From contig JAQVHG010000062.1 in assembly GCA_028696365.1 (NCBI GenBank), forward strand, positions 1-10,098: DNA of 10,098 bases, read 5' to 3'. Below the pieces are notes generated by a model. It was not told the DNA's origin. It did not search any database and worked only from the letters and a program-made list of their open reading frames with translations. Position numbers and translations under genes: made by a program. This document shows, in pieces, positions 6,539 through 10,098 of this stretch. The stretch is from Methanofollis sp. GTDB taxonomy: Archaea > Halobacteriota > Methanomicrobia > Methanomicrobiales > Methanofollaceae. How positions within the stretch are numbered: position 1 is the stretch's first letter; every line of letters starts with the position of its first letter.

Positions 6539-7230
6539 GCCTGCACCCTCTGCAGCCGTGCGGCCACTCCGTCGGAGAGGACGCCGAGTTTGACCAGGAT
6601 CTCCGCGCGGACGTCGATGATGTACTTGAAGGTCAGGGCGATGACCGCGCCTTCGATGATCGCGAGAGGCACCTGGGTGACGGCATAGACCGCGGCGAAG
6701 GCGACGAACGAGGTGACGAACCCGCCGACCTCTGCCGGGAAGGCGAGGGCGAGCTGGGCTGCGGTCACCACATAGGTGAAGAGGTCGGCAAGGGCAGCGG
6801 CGAGGAAGACGGTGAGGTAGGTGTTGAGCCCGACCTTCTGGCCGCCCCGGTAGATTGCATAGGCGAGGAGTGGACCTGCGATCCCCATGGAGAAGAGGTT
6901 TGCCCCCAGGGTGGTGAGGCCGCCGTGGGCCAGGAAGATCGCCTGGTACAGGAGGACGATTAGTCCGAGGATCGCGGTGATGAAGGGGCCAAAGAGGATG
7001 GCGCCAAGTCCAGTCCCGGTCGGGTGCGAGCAGCTCCCACTCACCGACGGAAGTTTGAGGGACGAGAGGACGAAGACGAAGGCGCCTGCGACGGCGAGGA
7101 GAGGGAGCGCCTCTCTCTTCTCTCTCATCAATATTCTCAGTTGGTACATCCCGTAGATAACGAACGGGGCGGAGACCAGGAGCCAGAAGAGGCACCAGGC
7201 CGGTGGGAGGAATCCTTCCATGATGTGCAT
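6535..7230 (-). CDS. cbiM: cobalt/nickel ECF transporter substrate-specific subunit CbiM
   Basis: The metal-binding membrane subunit of the importer. The 231-residue protein starts MHIMEGFLPP, with the mature N terminus and H2 forming part of the buried metal site in CbiM/NikM structures; H69 in SGSCSHPTGTGLG (64-76) fits the other histidine ligand. Several hydrophobic segments follow (about 11-28, 42-58, 76-100, 106-127, 136-160, 170-200), with LAHGGLTTLGANLFSMG (100-116) typical of the family. ATG 7230 has a Shine-Dalgarno site GGTGAT (7234-7239) at 3-nt spacing. It is the first gene of cbiMNQO and overlaps cbiN by 4 nt. Cobalt or nickel cannot be settled from sequence. Confidence 0.95.
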   Translation of the reverse strand: MHIMEGFLPPAWCLFWLLVSAPFVIYGMYQLRILMREKREALPLLAVAGAFVFVLSSLKLPSVSGSCSHPTGTGLGAILFGPFITAILGLIVLLYQAIFLAHGGLTTLGANLFSMGIAGPLLAYAIYRGGQKVGLNTYLTVFLAAALADLFTYVVTAAQLALAFPAEVGGFVTSFVAFAAVYAVTQVPLAIIEGAVIALTFKYIIDVRAEILVKLGVLSDGVAARLQRVQA

Positions 7231-7303
7231 GGTATCACCAATATCAATTTTATTTGAGTTAGGGAAAGATGATCATACCTTTGTGCGGTCATGGTATTTA
7301 TCC
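7231..7303 (-). promoter_or_regulatory. cbiM upstream region: ribosome site, TATA candidates, inverted repeat
   Basis: GGTGAT (7234-7239) is the cbiM Shine-Dalgarno site. Two TATA-like boxes exist on the minus strand: CAAATAAAA near 7249-7257, only about 20 bp from the ATG, and GGATAAATACC at 7293-7303, giving a leader of about 40 nt and fitting better with a ribosome site. The second overlaps one arm of an inverted repeat, ATACC (7275-7279) and GGTAT (7293-7297), with partial extension (GATC before, TTATC after). The 8-bp palindrome ATGATCAT (7269-7276) abuts the other arm. This could be a metal-regulator operator. I found no cobalamin riboswitch consensus. Confidence 0.4.
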
Positions 7304-7326
7304 TGCGCTGTCGATAGAGGACCCGT

Positions 7327-7354
7327 GGGGGTCAGAGGGGGCCTTGGGCCTCCT
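7327..7354 (+). repeat. G/C-rich hairpin element, copy E
   Basis: GGGGGTC (7327-7333) is followed by an 8-bp stem AGGGGGCC (7336-7343) with GGCCTCCT (7347-7354), including one G-T pair. The layout, a G run plus TC and then a G/C hairpin, matches copy D. Confidence 0.45.
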
Positions 7355-7498
7355 TATCGTGGAGATTGTGGGGGAATTGCATTTTGTCGAAGGGAGGTGA
7401 TCGCTCTCGCTGGATCTCCCGTTCTGCAGTCCTCTGCATATTTCTGTCAGGGCCAGGGGCGCACAGTCCCCTTGCTATGAAGAGTGACGGAGGGAGCG

Positions 7499-7528
7499 AC
7501 TTGCGGGGGACCGGCGAGTGTTTTTTTT
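7499..7528 (+). terminator. hairpin plus T8, plus strand
   Basis: ACTTGC (7499-7504) pairs with GCGAGT (7514-7519), with one G-T pair, around a 9-nt loop. Eight T follow at 7521-7528. On the plus strand this is a textbook terminator shape, though the only plus-strand gene, trkA, is over 5 kb away. Confidence 0.5.
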
Positions 7529-7658
7529 CTGTGTGATCCCTCTCAGTGTCCTCCTTCTTTCTCCCTTTCGTCGCCGGGAGTTAGGTGGCTGCAAGCGTCA
7601 GCGAGTATGAGAGCATATGCCTGATCTACCACAATGTGATACTCTCCCCATCGCCAGC

Positions 7659-7686
7659 GGGGGTCTGGGGACGGCCAGGCCCCAGA
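7659..7686 (+). repeat. G/C-rich hairpin element, copy D
   Basis: GGGGG (7659-7663) is followed by TCTGGGG (7664-7670), which pairs perfectly with CCCCAGA (7680-7686) over a 9-nt loop. The core GGGGGTCTGGGG differs from copy B's GGGGTCCGGGGG mainly by T for C. Confidence 0.55.
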
Positions 7687-7715
7687 GAGAAAACTAACGA
7701 TCCACTTGTTTCAAA

Positions 7716-7753
7716 GAGAGAGCCATGGATCACCTCGGTCCAGGTCGTCTCTC
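7716..7753 (-). terminator. probable terminator of the aIF2-alpha to endonuclease operon
   Basis: Four nt after the endonuclease stop, the minus strand folds into an imperfect hairpin. GAGAGAGCC plus TGGA (7716-7729 on plus, A7725 bulged) pairs with TCCAGGT plus TCTCTC (7739-7753, CG unpaired), about 13 bp around a 9-nt loop. The trailing T content is modest, with TTT just after the stem and TTTT a little further on. Confidence 0.45.
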
Positions 7754-7757
7754 ACAC

Positions 7758-8876
7758 CTATAGAAAAGAGAACGTGCCGTATTTTCCGCCGCCGCCAGGG
7801 ACGAGTTTTACCCGGCCCTCCCTGAATGCGCCGATGGCCGCCCCAACTTCAGGGTCGACCTCTGCGATCTCTCCGGGAGGCACCTCGGCGAGGACGGCGA
7901 TCTCGGTCTCGAAGGCGTCGGTCAGGCGTGCATATCGTGCCTCCGCCTTCTTGGTCGTGGGGGAAGAGACGCCGAGGACCACTCTGATGATCTCGCCGAG
8001 CGGGATGATGTGATAATACGGCGGGCGGCCAGAGCAGTCGCCGCCACCGCCGAGTTCGTGGGCGCGGTTGCGCACGCCCTTCTTGATCCTCCCCCCGTCG
8101 ACCGGGCAGGTCCAGGCATGGACCTCTGCCTCGTCGAGGGAGTACTGCTGGTAGCACCTGGTGCAGGCCGTGCGGTTGTACTTCCCCTCCTCAGGGAAGA
8201 ATCCGGCATTGAGAGTGACCTTCCCCCGCTTCACCGCGTCGAAGGCAGTCTTCGTCGTGACTGCACCGAGGTCGAGACGGTTGAACTCGCGGCCCAGTTT
8301 AACCGGGTGGGCCGAATGGGCGTCAGAGTTGGAGAGGAATGGGACGCCGTCGAGTTCGGGGATCCCGGCGCCGTATGAGGTGTCGGCCGAGAGCCCGAGT
8401 TCGAGAAAATCAATCGGTTCTTCGCCATAACAGGAGACGACCGAATCGTGCGATGCATAGATCGAGGTCCAGGGGGTAAAGGCATGGGCCGGGCCGACCA
8501 GACCACCGAGGTCATGGACCGCCGCGGCGATCGTCTCGCCGTCGAGACGCACATGCGGCCGTCCCCCGGTCAGGAGGTCGCGGGAGTGGGGAGCGAAGAC
8601 CTGGGCGAGTTCCTCGAAGGAGGAGAAGTCCTCCATGACGATGAGGTGATGGACCCGTCCCCTCCCCTCCACCTCAGTGGTCGGGAGGATGACTGTCCCA
8701 GTCCCATCTTCATATGCTTCCCAGGCCGCCCGCCACTCAGGATGGAGGGCGTCCCCGCTCCCCAGCACCCCGATCCCCTTGACCGCCGCCGCCTCACAGA
8801 GGGACGCCGGCGTCATCGAAGGGGACGTGGCCATCGAGAACGGGGAGTGGATGTGGAGATCGGCGTAGACAGCCAT
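7758..8876 (-). CDS. endoQ: endonuclease Q family protein (PHP domain)
   Basis: EndoQ nicks DNA on the 5' side of deoxyinosine, uracil and abasic sites, an archaeal repair route for deaminated bases. The 372-residue protein has an N-terminal PHP metal-dependent domain: DLHIHSPFS (6-14, H8 and H10), GSGDALHPEW (39-48), TTEVEG (66-71), GPAHAFTPW (128-136) and SNSDAHSAHP (182-191). A zinc-finger region (about 236-270) follows, with CTRC (238-241), TCPVDGG (256-262) and KKGV (265-268). The fourth expected Cys, normally in CPxCGG, is Asp (D260) here. It is shorter than the characterised Pyrococcus enzyme (about 424 residues). ATG 8876 lies 2 nt after the PAC2 stop with no strong ribosome site, so it depends on coupling with the upstream gene. 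The family is clear; activity on damaged DNA is inferred. Confidence 0.88.
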   Translation of the reverse strand: MAVYADLHIHSPFSMATSPSMTPASLCEAAAVKGIGVLGSGDALHPEWRAAWEAYEDGTGTVILPTTEVEGRGRVHHLIVMEDFSSFEELAQVFAPHSRDLLTGGRPHVRLDGETIAAAVHDLGGLVGPAHAFTPWTSIYASHDSVVSCYGEEPIDFLELGLSADTSYGAGIPELDGVPFLSNSDAHSAHPVKLGREFNRLDLGAVTTKTAFDAVKRGKVTLNAGFFPEEGKYNRTACTRCYQQYSLDEAEVHAWTCPVDGGRIKKGVRNRAHELGGGGDCSGRPPYYHIIPLGEIIRVVLGVSSPTTKKAEARYARLTDAFETEIAVLAEVPPGEIAEVDPEVGAAIGAFREGRVKLVPGGGGKYGTFSFL

Positions 8877-8878
8877 GT

Positions 8879-9622
8879 TTATCCGATATAATTGAGGGAC
8901 TCGTCCTCTTTGCCGCGTTCCATCTCTTCATACCTGGCGATGATCTTCTCCATCTCCGTGGCATGCTCGGTAAGCCTCGTGGGATCGATCTCAATCCCGA
9001 CGAGTCTGGCGAGGACCAGGAGCACCTCCCTGGCACTTTTCGGGTCGACAAGGTACCCCGACGTCTCGCCCATTAGACATATCCCCTCCATATTACGCTC
9101 TGCAGAGAGCCCCAGGAGGAGCCCCGCGGCCCCGACGATCCCCCCGGGTTCGTCACCGGTCATCACGCCGCCGGCTTCGGTTACCTCTTCGATGAGCCTC
9201 TCGTCGTTCACCGCGCCGAGCACTCTTGGCTCCTCGACCAGATGTCCAACCCCGAATCCGCCCAGGGTGTAAACCCGCTTCACTCCGAGTTCTTCGGCGA
9301 TGTCGAGATATGCATCGGTAAGGAGATAGTGTCCTTCGTTTGAGGTACTCTGAAAATCCCCGACGAGAAACGCGATTGAGATCTCTTCGCCCTTCCAGAG
9401 ATAGATCTCATTGGAAGGCATGCGAGCGACTCCGCCAGGTTCGATAAGTACCTGCGGCGGGAGATAAATAGAGTAAATATCCACAATCTGTTCTGCGCCG
9501 AGTTCCTCGATCATGTGCTCGACGACGAGTTTACCGACCTGACCGATCCCTGGCAGACCCTCAATGAGGATGTCTGCCTTGACCTTGTCTTCGGTGAGAA
9601 ACGCTATGTCTATGTCTTCCAT
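8879..9622 (-). CDS. proteasome assembly chaperone family protein (PAC2/PbaA-like)
   Basis: Members of this family help assemble or bind the archaeal 20S proteasome; some Pyrococcus homologues (PbaA/PbaB) act as chaperones. The 247-residue protein shows the family's pattern: LIEGLPGIGQVGKL (19-32), GDFQSTSNEGHY (88-99), TLGGFGVG (119-126), GAAGLLLG (164-171) and MGETSGYLVDPKSA (184-197), then a charged helical tail (218-241). It ends NYIG, so it lacks a true C-terminal HbYX motif, where Tyr must be second to last. ATG 9622 lies inside the 3' end of nop10 (13-nt overlap), with AGGAGG at 9634-9639 at 11-nt spacing. Placement after aIF2-alpha and nop10 is a familiar archaeal arrangement. Its own partner is not shown by sequence. 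Confidence 0.9.
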   Translation of the reverse strand: MEDIDIAFLTEDKVKADILIEGLPGIGQVGKLVVEHMIEELGAEQIVDIYSIYLPPQVLIEPGGVARMPSNEIYLWKGEEISIAFLVGDFQSTSNEGHYLLTDAYLDIAEELGVKRVYTLGGFGVGHLVEEPRVLGAVNDERLIEEVTEAGGVMTGDEPGGIVGAAGLLLGLSAERNMEGICLMGETSGYLVDPKSAREVLLVLARLVGIEIDPTRLTEHATEMEKIIARYEEMERGKEDESLNYIG

Positions 9623-9771
9623 CGCTTTGCCAGCCTCCTGTAGGCGCCGTACCGGTCCTGAGGAGAGTATCTGGCCGGGTGTGCCGTCCTTGTCGGCCCC
9701 CCACAGACTGGACAGCGGGAAAACAGGGTGTAGCGGCGGTCCCGCTCACAATATTGGATCCGGCCGCTCAT
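9610..9771 (-). CDS. nop10: H/ACA ribonucleoprotein subunit Nop10
   Basis: Nop10 is a small structural protein of the H/ACA particle that guides pseudouridylation of rRNA; it binds Cbf5. I translated a 53-residue product: a degenerate zinc ribbon in its first half, then the strongly conserved Cbf5-binding tail TAHPARYSPQDRYGAYRRL (29-47). Archaeal Nop10 often has four Cys; here C8, C20 and C23 remain, and the second position is D11 (CERD in place of CxxC). The start ATG 9771 overlaps the aIF2-alpha stop in an ATGA (9768-9771), and the 3' end overlaps PAC2 by 13 nt, so this small gene is locked between two coupled neighbours. Confidence 0.95.
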   Translation of the reverse strand: MSGRIQYCERDRRYTLFSRCPVCGGPTRTAHPARYSPQDRYGAYRRLAKRWKT

Positions 9772-10098
9772 GCACTCTTTGCCTTTCGTACGAACTTCCC
9801 GGTGCCCTTCGCCCGTTCCATGACGCCGATTGCCGCGTTAGATGCCTTATCAATGACTTTCTCGGCTTTCTTGTAGTCAGGAGCGGTGACCTTCACCCGG
9901 TAGTTCGGTGCCCCGAGGTAGGTGAGTTCGATCTCAACGTCCTCGTCGACCTTTGGCTGGGCACTCCTGAGGGCTCTGCGAATAATGTTCACACCGTCAG
10001 GCTTTGTTGAGGTAAGGACGAGGGTGCCGGTGATCGTCACTCTTGGGATCTTTACGTTTTCCTGAGCGACGGTCTTGAGGGCCTCATTGACCTTTGGT
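9768..10098 (-). CDS. eif2a: translation initiation factor aIF2 subunit alpha, 3' part
   Basis: aIF2-alpha is part of the aIF2 trimer that brings initiator tRNA to the ribosome. Only the C-terminal 109 or so residues are in the window; the frame runs off the right edge, so the GTG at 10040 is an internal codon, not a start. The visible part matches domain 3 (binding the gamma subunit): KIPRVTITGTLVLTSTKPDG, then IELTYLGAPNYRVKVTAPDYKKAE and a lysine-rich end. It is the first visible gene of the operon followed by nop10, PAC2 chaperone and endoQ, and overlaps nop10 by 4 nt. Confidence 0.93.
   Translation of the reverse strand, partial: PKVNEALKTVAQENVKIPRVTITGTLVLTSTKPDGVNIIRRALRSAQPKVDEDVEIELTYLGAPNYRVKVTAPDYKKAEKVIDKASNAAIGVMERAKGTGKFVRKAKSA

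Larger units (their letters stand above)
7320..7528 (+). ncRNA. candidate orphan structured RNA
   Basis: No plus-strand gene lies nearby, yet a plus-strand terminator sits at 7499-7528. Upstream of it are stem-loops at 7320-7333 (GACCC/GGGTC), 7336-7354 (AGGGGGCC/GGCCTCCT), 7392-7420 (GGGAGGT/ATCTCCC) and 7455-7472 (AGGGG/CCCCT). A TATA-like TATTTATC (7295-7302) lies about 25 bp before the first stem. Together this suggests a transcript of about 200 nt, diverging from cbiM. GGAGGTGAT at 7393-7401 matches the anti-Shine-Dalgarno sequence but has no ATG, GTG or TTG at proper spacing, so I do not propose a peptide. Function unknown; the boundaries are guesses. Confidence 0.3.
7304..7757. other. 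gene-poor gap between cbiM and endonuclease Q gene
   Basis: No open frame here looks like a real protein. The left part (7320-7528) is packed with hairpins and ends in a plus-strand T8; the middle (7529-7658) shows nothing I can name; the right part holds repeat copy D and the terminator of the endonuclease gene. Confidence 0.6.

Noticed and set aside
6539..7195. Long minus-strand frame running into cbiN from upstream
   Set aside because: It is arginine- and proline-rich and lies out of frame inside cbiM. Only its last 96 codons, from ATG 6538, are real (CbiN).
7220..7480. 86-codon plus-strand frame before the T8 tract
   Set aside because: It starts antisense to cbiM, has unlikely composition and no ribosome site at its start. 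The anti-Shine-Dalgarno match at 7393-7401 has no start codon behind it.
7231..7530. Cobalamin riboswitch for cbiM
   Set aside because: The minus strand has a CCCCGCAA-like stretch near 7505, but the other conserved boxes are absent and these riboswitches are rare in archaea.

Overview
The window looks like a chromosomal segment of a methanogenic euryarchaeon, most likely of the order Methanomicrobiales. That rests on the archaeal translation factor aIF2-alpha next to Nop10 and a PAC2-type proteasome chaperone, an archaeal lipid geranylgeranyl reductase with its ferredoxin, an endonuclease Q, and a cobalt/nickel CbiMNQO transporter of the kind methanogens use to supply B12 and F430. The order is inferred from protein style and moderately high G+C content, not from a marker search.

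Layout, left to right. Positions 1-566 hold no convincing gene but carry G/C-rich inverted repeats. rnhB (minus, 567-1205) and a TrkA/RCK potassium-channel regulator (plus, 1262-1930) diverge from a 56-bp spacer. A convergent gap of 826 bp (1931-2756) separates trkA from a two-gene minus-strand unit: a 2x[4Fe-4S] ferredoxin (3946-4125) followed by the reductase (2757-3956), overlapping by 11 nt. Next is the minus-strand operon cbiM-cbiN-cbiQ-cbiO (7230 down to 4257). After a 527-bp gap comes another minus-strand operon entering from the right edge: aIF2-alpha (partial), nop10, PAC2 chaperone and endonuclease Q, all overlapping or nearly touching.

The genes do mostly housekeeping work: removing RNA from DNA (RNase HII), repair of deaminated DNA (EndoQ), translation and rRNA pseudouridylation (aIF2-alpha, Nop10), proteasome assembly (PAC2), membrane lipid saturation (reductase plus ferredoxin), potassium control (TrkA) and metal uptake (CbiMNQO).

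I found no CRISPR array, transposase, phage gene, tRNA or rRNA, and no clear new defence or mobile system. The least explained items are: (1) a family of short G/C-rich hairpins sharing a GGGGTCYGGGG-like core, found five times and only in the three gene-poor gaps; (2) a possible orphan structured transcript on the plus strand (about 7320-7528) ending in a hairpin plus eight T; (3) a ~100-residue C-terminal extension on CbiO; and (4) C-x2-D in place of C-x2-C in the zinc sites of both EndoQ and Nop10.
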